From Plakobranchus ocellatus (Eukaryota > Mollusca > Gastropoda > Plakobranchidae), in contig BLXT01008548.1 in NCBI GenBank assembly GCA_019648995.1, positions 238,630 through 282,808 on the forward strand: a stretch of DNA of 44,179 bases, written 5' to 3'. The position numbers and the translations under genes are program-made. The stretch's first letter is position 1. Each line of letters starts with the position of its first letter. The notes beneath the pieces are model-generated. The model was given only the letters and a program-made list of their open reading frames with translations, was not told the origin of the DNA and ran no database searches. Positions 1-12,800 of the stretch are shown in pieces.

Positions 1-252
1 CTTTTATACCAGGCAGAGAGAACAAGCGACACATTGTACTGACAGTCTTCTTGGAATGATTGTGTATTTTCCTTTTTGAAATTTTATGTTTCATGTTTTT
101 TTGTGAATGACCTTCATTTAACTTTGGATATAGGTAGAAAATAATGTGCAGTTTGTTCCTCTGTTTCATTTTCTCGCGATAGAAGTTTGTCTTGTCACTC
201 CTCAACAGTAATGTTGTGTCTTCTCTACTGACTGTTGTGTTTTCTCCATCAG

Positions 253-438
253 ACCGTACTCCGCATCTGGGACTGTATGTTCCTGGAGGGCTCCAAAATT
301 CTTCTGCGTGTCGCCCTCACCCTGGTCACACTGAACAAAGACCGTTTGCTTGCGGCCACCAACTTCCCTCAGGCGATGGACATCTTCAAAGATATCGTGC
401 ACGAACCCGCCTCCCTCCACTGCCACTCTTTCCTGCAG
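253..438 (+). CDS. GRTP1: GRTP1-like TBC-domain Rab GAP, penultimate coding exon
   Basis: This exon encodes 62 residues, phase 0 at both ends, from an acceptor (TCTCCATCAG) to a donor (CAG|GTATGT). The peptide starts TVLRIWDCMFLEGSKILLRV, which matches the C-terminal part of a TBC (Rab GTPase-activating) domain, where 'RxWDxxFxEGxKxxFRxAL' is the typical pattern. TBC proteins speed GTP hydrolysis by Rab GTPases in membrane traffic. The following stretch ending SLHCHSFLQ, together with the short next exon, fits GRTP1/TBC1D6 better than TBC1D2, whose C-terminus is longer. The catalytic Arg and Gln fingers lie upstream, outside the window, so activity cannot be judged. The gene runs off the left edge. 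Confidence 0.82.
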
Positions 439-929
439 GTATGTGAGCCACCACAAACAATGAATGGAACTTTTGAAGAACTAAATATTGTAGGCGATAT
501 TTTTGTTAGAGAAAAGAATTTTAAATGTATGTGTCTCAAGTTAGGAGGAGTCACATTTTTTTAAACATTTTTAACCAATGAAACAATCTGAGACTTTTTC
601 CCCATGGCTTTTCTATAGTGGAAACGAAATAGAGATCTGCTGATTCTGGGTTGAGATCTGGCATTTTTCACTTTTTGCAAAAAAAAAAAAAAACAAAAAA
701 AAACAACCTTATTTTAGGTTGACAAAAACACAATTAAACTGTATTTTTCTCAATGAGAGATCTGATTCATCAGAACATTCTTTAATTCTAGCTATCCTAC
801 AAGTCAATCAGCATCTTCCCCATCTATCTGTTTATCTAGCGATCTGTCAGCCTGTCTATCTATCTATCTATCTTCCTGTCTGTCTCTTTGTCTACCTATC
901 TATCTATCGCTCTATCTATCTGTCTATCC

Positions 930-981
<52 letters not shown>

Positions 982-982
982 C

Positions 983-1013
<31 letters not shown>

Positions 1014-1227
1014 CTATCTATCTATCCCTCTGTTTATGTTTTTTTAATCTATATCTATCAATCTATTTATCCATCTGTGTATTTATCTATTTATTTGTCT
1101 ATCTATCTATCTTTTTTGCTATCTATCTATCTATATCTGTCTATCTTTCTATCTAAATAACGGTCCATTTATACACACAAACAAAAATTTCTTCAGCCAG
1201 CAATGTTGTTTTTCCCATGTTTTTCAG
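439..1227 (+). other. GRTP1-like last intron
   Basis: The intron has a GTATGT donor and a TTTTTCAG acceptor. It contains an A-rich tract near 680-707 and a long CTAT-family microsatellite that ends about 70 nt before the acceptor. I see no other feature in it. Confidence 0.75.
856..1155 (+). repeat. (CTAT)n microsatellite, interrupted
   Basis: About 300 bp of CTAT/TCTA repeats with interruptions (CTGT, TTAT, CCAT). The open frames across it, which read as strings of Ile-Tyr-Leu-Ser, are products of the repeat and not genes. Confidence 0.97.
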
Positions 1228-1314
1228 AGTATCTTCTCCGTGACGGGCTCCATGCCAAAAGCCAGAATGAAGGCCATGAGGGAAAAGTGTGTGCGAGATG
1301 CCCTCAAATCTTGA
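1228..1314 (+). CDS. GRTP1: GRTP1-like TBC-domain Rab GAP, terminal coding exon
   Basis: This exon follows a TTTTTCAG acceptor, stays in phase 0 with the previous exon and encodes 28 residues (SIFSVTGSMPKARMKAMREK onward) before TGA at 1312-1314. The pattern 'IFS-x-GS-x(9)-R-C-R' resembles the short C-terminal tail of GRTP1. Together the two exons give the last 90 residues of the protein. The intron between them (439-1227) is mostly a CTAT microsatellite. Confidence 0.8.
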   Translation, partial: SIFSVTGSMPKARMKAMREKCVRDALKS

Positions 1315-4300
1315 GAGCAAATTTCTTAAATTTCTAGACTTTTTTTTATTTGTAGTTGTTATTTTTTTTTTGTTCATTTTGTGCTTTTGCATTTTCAATT
1401 CATTTTTTCTTTTTAGTCTTGACAAAGCCATTCTGCCTTAATTGACATTAAAACGCACAGGTTTAAGATAAAGGTATCATTAATGATACATGTATAAGTA
1501 TGGGGGACAAAAATGTAATTTGATCTCCAGGTTTCTTTCTACAGGCAAGCACATTTGCAGGTGTCATTTAAATAACAAAATCTATGGAACAAATTGCTTT
1601 TTAATTTGTATGCAAATTGGGAAAATTCAAACTGTCAATCATGTATTCAAAAGGACTGTCATTACAAGGTATCCACCATTATATTTCACCAACATGTAGG
1701 CCACATTAAAAGTTCATATTGTATTGGGAGAATCTTGCTATTATTTGAACTATACTAGGCTTAACTTTGATTTTGGGGCCGGAGACCAAGCTAGTTATGG
1801 ATTTTGCAAGACTTTTTGTTTTGTTTTTTGAGATATTTTTTTTCTCAGCTGTTTGATTTTGTAATGCAAAAAGCTAAACATTTTGCTTGTTACGGTGTTG
1901 TGAATCCTAGTCTAGAACCATTAAAAACTCATTTTATTTTTTTGTACCTTTAGTGAGCTGCTTGGGTAATGGGCATGGAGGCGAGTTTTATTGTCAGTCA
2001 TGTCAGTCTTAGCCTCCCGACTCGATAACAAGACAGTGGAATTCCTTGTGCATTCACGATAATGGGTAAACTGAAATTACTGTTCAAACTAGGAAAATTG
2101 TTAGAGTCGATCTGATTAAGCTGTATGTGTAGTGCTAGCACAAAAACGAGACCTCTTCCCAAAAACAGCTTTGGAAAATATGTTTTATATTTCCTGGAAA
2201 CCACGGCTCAGAGATTCAAAGGGATGTCAAACACATCAAGATTCCCCAAAGGTTGTGGGAGACTTTGGGCATGAAAAACTGAAAATTCCAACAACTGAGG
2301 CAGATATATATCGCTTTCATTCCTGCCACATGATATGTCTCATTTTGTAGATAGCATTACAGGTGAAGTCTTTGATTTTATAGTATTATGCTCTGTTGAA
2401 ACAAAATAATGTGGTCTTAAAGATTTTAGTTCAAAGGGGTTCCAATGTAATAATGATATTAACAAGTAATAATGAAAGGTTTTTGATTTGTTTCATATGA
2501 TGATGTATTATCATAACGATATGATTATGTATTTGTTATCACAACATTATCTCAAGGGTGGCTATGAGTTCAGACAAGTCATATCAGCGTTTTAATACTC
2601 ATAAATTTTTGTTTTTTATTCAGAACAACAAGGTGCAATATAAACTGGAAGGTCTTTGTTTCGATTTGCGTCATTCAATTTTTTTAATGGATTTGCTGAT
2701 ATTCTTAACTCAAATTGAGTCACATCCTCTAATGTATTCATGGTCTACAACTACATTACAAAGTAGAATGAAGAAAACAAATTGCTCTGTTCATCTGCAG
2801 ACAAATTCATCTCAATGTCAGTGACCTTCACCTTCTCATGTGAGCAATGTCACTACATCTCTAAATCATAAACGCTGGTCAAGATTTGCATAAAGCCGTT
2901 GGAAGAGTTTTGATTTTGAGATGATGCACAGATATCAAAACAAAGAAGAAACCCACCTTTTGAGGATAGAGAAAGGAACAATTTAAATAATTTTTAATTG
3001 CCAAAATTTGCCAAAAATTTTAGAGCATAAAACAAACAGCTTTTTAGAAACAAAATTGTGTGAGAGAAGGTTTCCAAATTTGAATTAAACATTAATCTCA
3101 ATTGGCAACAACGCTATGCAGAGCTTGCATGAGCATTCATCATTCATTAAGCCAGTCTCACACACAATGTAAATTCTTACCGGTACTGGTTTGTTGGTTT
3201 TTTTTTTTCAATATTCTGAGAGCCAAAATTTGAGAAAACAATGAATTTCAATGTTGATTTCGTCTTCAAACGTTGTAGATGGTTTGATTTAACACAAACA
3301 AGCACAAGTTTTCCCAAATCGAAAGGAACAAAATTGAACAAACTATCGTTCTTGAAGTTTCTTTTGTCTTTACTTTTCCCATATATCATTTTTTTAACAT
3401 TTAACCATGTTTTCTACATTATAATGGGAGGCAAGAAAAATGACAAGGTAAATCTAGTTAGTGATTATATAAACATGCATTGTTTATTGGCTTTTCTTTC
3501 TGAGATAATTTCTCTGTAAACATTGTTTTTTTTTTGTAACTGTCGCATTCACAAATCAGTAATTTATGTATAAAACTTATTTTATATTTGTGGTATAATT
3601 GCTGTGTTGATTTCTGTGTAGATTTTTTTGTGCAGAGTCTGATTTTGTGTTGCTTCAACAGTACAATAACCTAACCAAAAATATTTCTGCTATTTTGAAA
3701 ATGTTTGATCAATAAAGATTTCATTTCGTGTTTAGGCAACAGTGCTCATCCTCTTATGAAGTTGCAGCACTAGATACATTTTGACTTGGATATGAAGAGT
3801 TGAAAAGAGGGAGACAGAGAGAAAAAAAATGAATTTATTGATGTTATCGGTTTTAAAAAAAATTCTCCGTATACAGTCCAATTTATTTATGTTTAGTTTA
3901 GGTATTGGTGATTTTTTTTTGTGTTTGGCCAAATGTGCAGACAAATTCTTAAAAAAAAAAAGTTAAATAAATAGAGAGATGTCACATCTTAAGGGATGCC
4001 AAGAAGGTTGGCTGCATATTGAAATGCGCACCTATAAAGCAATTTCTTGAGATTGATTACTTTACTAAAATATTTTCATTTGACAGGATAAAATTATTAT
4101 ATAAGTGTGCTTTTTTGCCACCAGTATTATGTTTATGATCCCAATCGAAGCCTTAGAAGTATTTGTAACCCATGCGCTTATTGCAGTTTATAGTGATGTT
4201 GATATTTGAAACATAATATGTTTTCAAGGACTTTGGATTACAGTGTGTAGTCAGTATGCAGGGAATTAAATTGGCTGATCACATTCAAATAGTGCAGCGC

Positions 4301-7300
4301 GTGATGATTGTGTAAATGACTAACTCATCAAAAAGAATATAGAGAATAATACTAATAGTTTTCTGTTAATTCCCTTTGGAGAAATCAGGATCTGATTCCA
4401 GATAGATATTTGTTAGAAATTTTAGGCTTTATGTCCTAATCAATCTTAACAAATAAGTACATGTATACATTTTTTTACCAAAGGATTTTACAATAGAACT
4501 AAGATAGTATTTGTAAGTGGTGAGTTATTTTACAAGTTCATGCAAGTCGGCTCCAGTGATGAGATTAGTCTAACCAAAGGCTGGTTTGTTTTGTGTTGTT
4601 GATTCTCACTTTGGCTGCTTGAGGTGTTGGTATATATTTTTTTTTTTTTAACCCCTGTATTTTTATTTTAAAAACCAGAACAAACAAATCTGCAATGGGA
4701 ATCGTGCAATAATTTTCAATGCCCTATCAATTATTTATTATGCCAAAAGTTGTGCATGTATTGTATGTGTAATAATTTTTTTTTTTCAACGATATTATGA
4801 GACTAGGTAGAAACAAGCAGTTGCAGATGAATGTTCACCCACAATCAGTGTTGCTGCTAAATTATCATAAGCATGAACAAACATTTTGTAGAAGTCGCTT
4901 ATGTATGAGCTTGAAAAATATTTTACATGACTATGACTTCTGGATGTGAATTTTTTGGACATAAATACATTACCTGTTAGACCAATTATAATACACGTAT
5001 TAATAATGTTTAATTTGCTATGCTTTACTGAAGTGTGAAGATTTTCTTTCAGCGTTTGCAGTAACTTTTCCTTGGCAAACTTTCTTCGCATCAAAATGAC
5101 CCATAATTTCAAAGCCTGCAATGAAATTTGCCATGTATAGCTATAAATGAGACAGTCCACTAAATTGAAGGTGACAACGCAACACGAGGGCCTGGCTCCG
5201 CCTCTCCATTAAGTGGAAGCGGCAATTTTTTCTCCGAGCAAAGGCAACGGTAGTCTCAAATCCTTCACATGGATCAATGGAGGAAATGGGTAATAACTCT
5301 GTGGCTGTAATTATGTCGCCCCTAGTGTTACCGCCCCATATCATTCAGGTGTGTGCAGGCCCATCAGTCATTCAGCGGCCACATCCTGACAAACAAATAG
5401 CTCATGTGACATTCTTTTCCTGTTACTCATATTAATTCTTCAGCTTTCTTTTTTAATTTTTGCTTTTATTCTCAAATTGTAAATGGTGACCACAAAATGA
5501 GACAGTTTGAAAATTGTGTAAAATACTTTGGTACATTATACTTTATAGTAGATGCAAACCTCTTTTGAGAGAGGTCTCAGGTTCAAATGCCAGTACACGC
5601 CAAGACAATTTTTCATTGCTCCTCTGTATTCACCAAGCACTAAATGGATAGCTAGGCCTCTTACGACTAATAAGAGTCAGCAAAATTAAAGGCTGTGGGG
5701 GAAAAACAATCGCGAACTACCTCAGAATGCCACATGACAATAGAAATCTTCTAGGCTTGTACCAAGCATAGGATTTGCTTTTTAACTTTTACTCATGTTT
5801 GGGAATGGGGAACCAGAGGTGTGGCAACAAGTCTGCTTGTGTAATTCATTTGTTTCCGCAATCCAGGATGCACAGAAACCCGTTTTTCTGAGATAGCATG
5901 TATCGCAAAATGTCTTTGTAACGCCACTACACAAAACAGGCTTCACATCCATCCATATCAATCATTCATTAAGTGTTCCAAACTTGCACTTCTATTCTTA
6001 CCTGGTTGCTTTCATTCTCTAGCTTTTGCCTCTATTGATTTAGCTGGTGCAGTGGTAGTAGCGCTTAGTAGCATTGATTGACACTTTATTCAACTGTTTT
6101 TCTTCTTGATGTATATATTATATAGTTGTAGTAAGATCCATCAATTGTCATGGGTGTATACACGTATAGGCCTACAACAATGTATTTATAGATTTGATCA
6201 TGTCGTCTTTTGTAGTCACACTGTTCCAGAATGAATACATTTTTGTTTTGATTAGGCTTCAGATTTGATACAGAAATGGTCTGTAGGGACAAAATGAAAA
6301 AAAAAACCTACCTCATTTTTTTAAAATTATCAAATAAGTTTTAAAAATATGATTTCGGCAGCATAAACTCCCAAAGATATTAGGTATGTCCTGTATACCG
6401 TCAAGCTTAGTATACTTTTACCAACGTCTTTATTTTAGGAGGGGCGGTGTTGTTTGGAGAAATACCAAAGAGGAAAAAGATTCTTCAGGACAACGATAAA
6501 ACCTTTTTTCTTTCTCTGAAAATGTGGAATTAAGAAACAAAACAATTTTCGTATCTTTTGTAATACATATCAAAGTCTAACCAGATGTCGACCAAAAAAA
6601 ATAGAGCACGGCTATAATGTGAAATGTCAATAATGACAACAATGCATCTAACAGAGCACCTGCCATTGGTAGAAAAATTCTGTCCGATGAAAATCTCCGC
6701 TATTGAGGAAAGTCACAGCTTTTGCCATTTTTTTATTTTTCTTGACGCAAGCAACCTCTTATTTTGCAGTGACATGAAACATTAATGATTGTAATTGTTT
6801 GACAATCAGTAAGCTATTGCAGATGCAGGCAATTTTATGTTATTGATCGTTAGACTTAGTCAAAAACTGGAGGTATAACTTAACCTGGTGTCATACAAAC
6901 TTTTATCTCACATAAGTTGTAAGATTATGTTTCAGTTATGGATTAGTCATATCAACATTATCAACTTTGTATCGATCTCAAATTCAAACTTTCATCAGTC
7001 ATTCCTTAGAACTAAGTTTATTTTCTTTCTGTTTCTACATTTATGTTGTGAATACAAATTAGTTTAGTTTTGACAACATTCCTGTTTTAGTCAATATTAT
7101 TATTATTACATGCTTATTCCTTTGAAATCATACAGAATTGTTAATATTTTCTTAACGATGTTGAGTTCCAGTTGCTTAGTAAAGCTTTCTTTTCGACATC
7201 TTATAATGTCTTTTGCCTTGTTTTATTTAAATTTTATTCATCACTACTGATGTCAGACATTACAAAATACAAGCATCTGCGTCTGCCTGTTGTGCTCTGT

Positions 7301-7480
7301 GTTTGCAATCTTGCTCACTTCAATAAAAAAAATAATGTCTGTCAAACTTACTGCATCTTGCAGGCCAATTTCTTCAGGGCTGCCAACTTTGAAAAATTCA
7401 TCTTCAGTAGTTTTTGAGTCCTGAATTCAGTAATTCATAATACATTTCAGTTGTAGTGACTATACAGTGGTTTAGTTTGG
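1315..7480. other. 3' UTR and intergenic sequence after the GRTP1-like gene
   Basis: AT-rich sequence with short homopolymer runs. The few open frames are short, lack splice context and show no recognisable protein similarity. A tRNA-like B-box motif near 5583 (GGTTCAAATGCC) may mark an old SINE. Apart from candidate poly(A) signals at 1447 and 3711, I see nothing functional. Confidence 0.6.
1447..1452 (+). promoter_or_regulatory. Candidate poly(A) signal (ATTAAA) of the GRTP1-like gene
   Basis: ATTAAA lies 133 nt after the stop codon. A canonical AATAAA at 3711-3716 is an alternative and would give a 3' UTR of about 2.4 kb. Sequence alone cannot decide between them. Confidence 0.3.
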
Positions 7481-7610
7481 TTTTTGTATATAGCCAGTCC
7501 ACAACAAAGTGATCTCAGGCTTTTAGGCCCTTAGCCAGTAGGTACCGGTAGCAGGGCTCAAACCCTCAACAGGTGAGCCCCTGCAGATCTCAGGGTGGAT
7601 TGGGACTATA
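7481..7610 (-). mobile_element. tRNA-derived SINE, degraded copy (tail subfamily ATATACAAAAA)
   Basis: Read on the minus strand, this copy carries a B-box-like GGTTTGAGCCC (7554-7564), the conserved core related to GGCCTGAAAGCCTGAGATCA, GGACTGGC, and the tail TATATACAAAAA. The A-box end is not recognisable. The same layout appears at 10866, 12672 and 26139. Confidence 0.75.
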
Positions 7611-9446
7611 GTATATTTATTGACAGAGACAATCGAGAAAAACAGCTGGTACCGGTAGATACGGAAAGATGCTGTAGTTAATTTCAGAGCCAAATGAGTT
7701 GTTTGTTATGAATGTAGTTTGATGGCCGAAAAAGGCTTCAAAAGTTAAGATTTTATCAACATGCACTATCTGTTTTTAAAGTAATGATAATAATATTTCA
7801 GACAGAAACAGGCAAAAAACAGTTCATTTGTTAAAGAGTTAGATTTCATCATTTTCCATCTGAAACATTTCAGTCTTTCATGTATTTGATATTCACTTCA
7901 GTCTCATTACTGAGGTCAGTTGTTGCCAGGTCTGAACTTCGGAAGATAAAAAACACCCCAAAGTGAAGGATTTTTTGTGGAAAAAGAAAATTGGGAACAC
8001 AAACTTTTTAAGATTTAATTCTCTTTATTACAAAATATAAAAAAAAAATGACAGACATCTGTTGACAAAGGGGACAAAACTCTGAGCCAGAAAAGCAAAG
8101 GCAGATAGACAGACAGGCATCAAAAAGATTGTGCACACAACACGATTACACTTGATAAATAAGAAAAGACAGAAAGGCAGGAAGGAAAACCAGAGAATAA
8201 CAACCACCAAGAAAAAAAGGAGGTTCAAATATGTACAATTCCTTTCACTGAAAAAAAAAAAAAGAAAAGAATATTGTCTAAAGCCGAAATGGTTAGAGAG
8301 GAGGGAATGAATGAGGAAGACAAAGAAATGTCAACTTACAAAAACATTGTTTTGTTGTTTTTTTTTTTATTTATCTGCAGAGCTCCTTAAAAGTGTGAGG
8401 GAAAAAGTTTTTTTACCTGTTTTCCATGGCAATACAGTTGTCAAGGTGAAACAACTTAAGGAGCCAAGTGGATTAATCATTTTGTATATAACTTTTAGAT
8501 CAGACCTTCCCTGTCTAAAACACTTGTTAATATGCAGTATTGTGAACTATTTCAGGGCTAGAGAGAAGGTGAGAAAGTGTGTGATCTGCATAATATGCAA
8601 AAACGTAACCAGAAAGGCCAATTTTGACAACTGATTATCAGCACAGTAAAATGCTTATTTTAGCGAGTGAAACTGAAAGTAATTTATTTTAAACTTCGAG
8701 GGAGTTCTTCAACATTTCAAAAATTAATTCTTATAACAAACAAAGAGTGAGACCAAAATGGGACAGTTTTTTAAAAATAAATTTAATTCCTTACTCTACA
8801 ATAATGGTATTGTTTCCACTGTATTTAGCTAACAACAAAAAAAAGGTCATAAACTTTGCCTTGATACATGGTAAAAAAAAAAAAATTTCATTATAAATAC
8901 TAAACAATCATTTATTATTATCAACAAACTAAATTTATAATATATTATAGTTTATAATTTCAATGGAAACCATTCCCCCTATATGCTTCAATCAGGGACA
9001 TTAGGAATATAACAATAAACACATCTTGCATTACAGTCTGGAGGGTCAGCCTTTTCAAAGATTTGAATCAGCCACCACCTCTCAGCCAACAGGTCTTTCT
9101 TTCTTTCTCCCTCACCACTCCAAAACACCTAAGATTCATGATGTGAAATGACAACATGAGAAGGCAGATACGCTGAAATTAATGAATACAAAAACAAAAG
9201 CAAAACACAAAGAGTTAAGATCATGAATTCAACTACAAAATGGTTGTATGCACATAAAATGATGGATGAAATGATGATAGCGATGAAAGATGGAGATGGC
9301 CAGAGATACGACTGCCAGCATAAAGAAGCAAGGCACTTGGCAATAATGATCCTAGAATTAGAATAGACAGCAAACATGGCCGTACAAACATGAGTGTAGC
9401 CGGTTTCAGTTCAATGTCAAATTGGAAAAGCCTGAGAGTGAGACTA
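7611..9446. other. Intergenic sequence between the convergent genes
   Basis: AT-rich with several A or T runs. A tttatt at 8024-8029 reads as AATAAA on the minus strand and could be a distal poly(A) signal for SMC4. No coding exon is supported on either strand. Confidence 0.5.
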
Positions 9447-9452
9447 TTTATT
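9447..9452 (-). promoter_or_regulatory. Candidate SMC4 poly(A) signal (AATAAA)
   Basis: AATAAA on the minus strand, 250 nt downstream of the SMC4 stop codon. This is a plausible 3' end for the mRNA, but other AATAAA sequences lie further downstream in this AT-rich region. Confidence 0.4.
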
Positions 9453-9701
9453 GCTTCAGTATGGGTGAGGAAGAATAAAAAAAAGATAGTAAATGTTTGT
9501 TAACATAAGAAAATGATACTTGGTTTTAATAAAGAATATGAAGTAGTATTCACCAGATAACAAACACACACAATGTAAGTCTTTGTGCACCATGTGTTTG
9601 ACCAGATACAACTGTATTAATAAGACTTTAGCCCCAATTTTCTGCTCCCTATACTAATTTCTCTTCAGTTACGAGACAATCATTCATGTTTTAAACAAAA
9701 A

Positions 9702-9893
9702 TTACAAATCAGAAATGTCAATGTTGTGAATTTCTCTAATTTTGTTGGCAAAACTGGAGGTCAGCTTCCACGGGTTCAGAGTGACCGACTTGGTACAATC
9801 ATGGGTTTTGTAGATGCCCACCAGGCGGTCAGCCAGCTCAAACATGTTGTTGCGCAGGGAGATGATTATGAACTGGGCGTTTTTCGTGCGTTC
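9702..9893 (-). CDS. SMC4: SMC4 terminal coding exon 27 (residues 1218-1280 and stop)
   Basis: Begins [20 protein letters not shown] and continues [17 protein letters not shown], the SMC4 C-terminal head with the switch region. It ends DISDL followed by TAA at 9702-9704. Acceptor CTTTAG; phase 0 in. Confidence 0.97.
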   Translation of the reverse strand, partial: ERTKNAQFIIISLRNNMFELADRLVGIYKTHDCTKSVTLNPWKLTSSFANKIREIHNIDISDL

Positions 9894-12800
9894 CTAAAGA
9901 GTGAAAGAAACAAAAACATGAGATAATTTGTGACAACAACAAAAATTAGAATTTTATTTTTTTTTAAATGAATAAAAAAAATATCTGCATTTGATAGTGA
10001 AATGTTTTTTTTTTCGTCCTGTCAAAATGAAAGGCTTCACCAATCTTTGACTGGTAGTAGAACTGTTTTTTGTTGGTCATTTTTTTAATGAATAAATATC
10101 AATTGCCTATAGAATAAAAAATGGGCAAGATCACCACTCAAGAAACACTATAAAATCTAGAATCCAAAGGATGCAGTGGCAAGTGACAGTATCAATTGTA
10201 CCAACTGGCTGACAGTTTTCTGTTTTCACTCTCACAAAAAACATGACAGAGAAATGGAAAAAAGCTGTCCACAGTATCACCTAATCACAACACCTTTTTT
10301 TTCCTGCAAGCTGAGATGACACAAAGAAATTTAGAGGTACCTGGTCTGCGTCAATAGTGACCAATTTTCTGCATTGATTTTACATTAGACTTTTCTGTCA
10401 TGAGACCAATTCTAATGAAGCAGATGACACAATTTATAGTTTAGAGAGAGAGAGGGCCTAATCAGAAAATAAAGTTCTCTTTCACTCTAAATCAAAGCTC
10501 TGATACTTGACACAGCCCCAGGCTAAGTTTGCCAGAAGAGTACCTATAGTATTTCATTTGTGATCGTCATATTTTTCACTTGATAAAGCCTAAGGCTACA
10601 CTCTATGTTGTTTAATTGTTTCTTATGTTTGAGTTGGTGGATGAATTCTTTTACTTTTAATATCCTTTTCCCAAACACAATAATCCATGCTTTTCTGAGT
10701 CACATGAAGTTAAATGAAAAGGAATGATGACCTTTATTGAGATAAAATTGCATCATCTCTTTTGTTCTGTAAAAAGTTTTGGAGCTTGAATAGATCACAA
10801 AATAAGCTGCTCAATTTATCTTAAAAAAAAACTGATTTTGCAAAGAGGGATCCCACCAAAATGAGTTTTTTGTATATAGCCAGTCCACCACAAGATGATC
10901 TCAGGCTTTCAGGCCCTCCATCAGGCCAGGGCGCCGGTAGAGGAGCTTAAACAGATCTCAGGGCAGATTCACTATCCATTGTGCCACCGACGCCCCCCAC
11001 CAAAATGATGGCCACCAGAATGGCATGGGGCACCACTCAAAGGGACAGCCAAGATTGTGTGCATTGGAACATTTTTGTCGTAGCCCATTTGTTTGCCAAG
11101 GAATCAAGTGGCGAAAGTGCATCAGTAATTAGCCTGAGCAATAATTGCAGAAACTTTGTACTCCATTTCTTTTTCATTTTATAGCTTCCAGAAGAGCTAC
11201 ACTAACTTTTTTTTTTTGAATAGTCATAAATAGGAAACCACGAGAGACCTATTGCTGAAAATTCAAACTTGGCATTGGAAAATTGCTGCATACCTTAATA
11301 TAATTTGCTACAATCGACACATTCTTGAAGTCCAACGCAGCATCAATCTCATCCATCACATATAGGGGTGTTGGTTTGTAGTGATGCAGAGCAAAAACTA
11401 GAGCAAGAGACGACAGCGTCTTTTCACCTCCTGACAGATTTGAGATGTTTTTCCATGATTTTTTGGGAGGACGCACACTGGAAAGTGAACAAGATTAGAT
11501 ACTTTGAAAAATCATGCAATGTGTGACTGCAAAAAAAAAAAAATAAGAACAAGGCATGAGACAAGAGTAGCATTTGTTACTTCAGGAGCCCTCTTCACTT
11601 GACCTGTCATGAAACAATGTTTAAACCATCAACACATTAGATTGATCAGGGGGATAAGTCATTAGATAATCATTCTCATTAAGTATATTGCTCTGTAGGA
11701 TTTAGAAATCATATCCCTCAATTACAGCCATCTCTCTCTCTGTTCTTCCCTGTTTCTCTCTCTCTCCTTCCCTCTCTGTCTATCTCTCTCTCTCTGCCTT
11801 CAATGCTTCCAGCAATTCTTACATTTAGCCAAATTGCAAGCACCTATTTCTGATTCTGTTCATCTCTCCATTATCACAAAAGGCTTTAGTTTCCCTTTTC
11901 TCACCTGAAATAAACTTTCCAAACCCTGCCTGCAAGCATTCTTACACTTACCTAAACACAATTCCCTCAGAAAATGGATCTAAAGAATCAACCAGTTCGA
12001 GCTCAGCATCACCTCCGAGAGTTATCATCTGGTACATTTCCTTCAGCTTGTTCGTGATTATCTGAAATTAGAACAGAATGTTTATTCATGATTAGCTGAG
12101 TTCAGAATAGAACGGTTGTTGGCGATTGCCTGAATTCAGAAAAGAATATTTATTGATGATTATCTGAGTGGAGAAGAGAATACCCTCATTATTATTAAAT
12201 TTTTCTTCAGTTATTTAAATAAAGGGAGTTATTAAAGTCCTGCTGTCATAGAATGATATTCATGCTGCAAGAACGATTTCTCCACCAACAGGGATAAACA
12301 TGTAATCAACTCTTACTTGAAAGCCAGTCATAAACTCATCAAGCCGCTGTTTCCTCAGACCATCATGAAGTTTCCGCTGCTCATCTCGAAAGTTTGTGAT
12401 TTGATCCAGCTCTCCAACTCTCTGGAGATATAAGCCCTCCTGCAAGCATTGAAAAGAACAGAAATCACGAAATTTTTAAAATATGATATTTCACTAGATT
12501 TTTAAAGACTATTTCAATGTCAAGGTCAAGGCCAAAAGGTATGAACAGACATGAATTTCAGGTAAAATAGCCTCCCTTTTTGGAAAATGCAAATTGCAAC
12601 AAGACACTGTTCTTCTTTCAAAAAAAAAAATTAAACTAAAATGAAATAAAAATTGAAGTTGATCCCATGTTTGTTGTGAGACTATAGCCCATCAACAAGG
12701 AGATCTCACCAGCTTTCAGATCCTTGTCAAGCTTGGTGGTGGTGCCAGGCTCAAGACAGAAGAACCCCTGCAGATCTCAGGACAGGTTTGGTAGCCACTG

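Noticed and set aside
719..1160. Two open frames of 145 and 90 codons rich in Ile-Tyr-Leu-Ser
   Set aside because: Translation of a CTAT microsatellite; no independent coding signal.
4795..5344. Minus frames of 121 and 67 codons in the intergenic region
   Set aside because: No recognisable domain, no splice pattern and AT-rich composition like the surrounding non-coding sequence.
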